In this document: positions 63,945 through 64,000 of the stretch, piece by piece
How the letters are laid out: each line of letters opens with the position of its first letter
Numbering within the stretch: the stretch's first letter is position 1
DNA from: Candidatus Epulonipiscium sp.
Lineage (GTDB): Bacteria > Bacillota > Clostridia > Lachnospirales > Defluviitaleaceae
Length of the DNA stretch: 64,000 nt
Direction: 5' to 3'
Assembly: GCA_012519205.1 (NCBI GenBank)
Contig: JAAYQR010000012.1
Location: 25,399-89,398 of the forward strand
Translations under genes and position numbers: made by a program
Notes under the pieces: model-generated
Seen by the model: the letters and a program-made list of their open reading frames with translations, nothing else
What the model was told of the DNA's origin: nothing
Databases searched by the model: none

Positions 63945-64000
63945 ATGGCAAAAAAGCAAAAATCCTATACACCAGAATTCAAGCAGCAGATTGTAGACCT
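63945..64000 (+). mobile_element. Start of an IS3-type transposase OrfA (3' part outside window)
   Basis: The last 56 bases begin an ORF after AAGGAG: MAKKQKSYTPEFKQQIVDL, the usual start of IS3-family OrfA transposase proteins (helix-turn-helix part). Only 18 complete codons are visible. It marks the boundary of an insertion sequence at the right edge. Confidence 0.75.

Overview
The window looks like a chromosomal segment of a low-GC, endospore-forming, anaerobic member of the Clostridia. The evidence is a Ger-type germinant receptor operon, a flavodiiron protein/rubredoxin/NADH oxidoreductase set for oxygen removal, FeoAB iron uptake, a clostridial-style hprK-glk-murB-rapZ-yvcK-whiA-crh block close to dnaE-pfkA-pyk, AT-rich intergenic DNA and strong GGAGG ribosome binding sites. 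No tRNA, rRNA or CRISPR array was found.

Layout. 1-1946: end of a spore germination operon (gerKB-like, gerKC-like). 2023-3471: a methyl-accepting chemotaxis protein with a membrane-only N-terminus. 3554-19663: a plant-hemicellulose oligosaccharide locus. It holds a GH51 arabinofuranosidase and phosphomannose isomerase, a YicI-type GH31 alpha-xylosidase, and a long minus-strand series: YesM/YesN two-component system, sugar-binding lipoprotein, two CUT1 permeases, a second GH31, a GH1 beta-glucosidase and an IlvD/Edd-type dehydratase. No transport ATPase lies in this locus; an MsmX/UgpC-type ATPase sits at 62565-63677 and may serve it. 19820-22200: a frameshifted DUF3783 gene, an exported MORN-repeat protein and a SpoU-type RNA methyltransferase. 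22512-28566: flavodiiron protein, its probable NADH-dependent reductase, a VCBS-like protein, a Fur-controlled feoA-feoB-zinc-ribbon operon and rubredoxin.

28691-43676 is core metabolism and its control: pyruvate kinase, phosphofructokinase, DnaE, a hemolysin III-like membrane protein, a DUF1836 protein, a Crh-like HPr (Glu at position 15), WhiA, YvcK, RapZ, MurB, ROK glucokinase and HPr kinase. 43826-54129 holds uvrC, a PlsC acyltransferase, several unknown small proteins, an exported copper-amine-oxidase-N-domain protein, and uvrB-uvrA behind two LexA-like operators. 54296-55916 pairs an MscS channel with a rhomboid-fold protein lacking the catalytic residues. 55930-61247 is a division/cell-wall operon, ftsE-ftsX-M23 hydrolase-CtpB-like protease-MinJ-like PDZ protein. 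61339-63677 holds a CdaR-type regulator and the sugar ABC ATPase. The window ends inside the start of an IS3-type transposase gene.

I see no clearly new large system. The most useful leads are the xyloglucan/arabinoxylan locus with its split transporter and terminal sugar-acid dehydratase, the Glu15 Crh-like protein in a complete HPr-kinase gene set, the MscS/inactive-rhomboid pair, two possible slippage tracts (C7 in the DUF3783 gene, (AT)10 in a permease gene), and a set of genes with near-identical leaders that appear to start at TTG.
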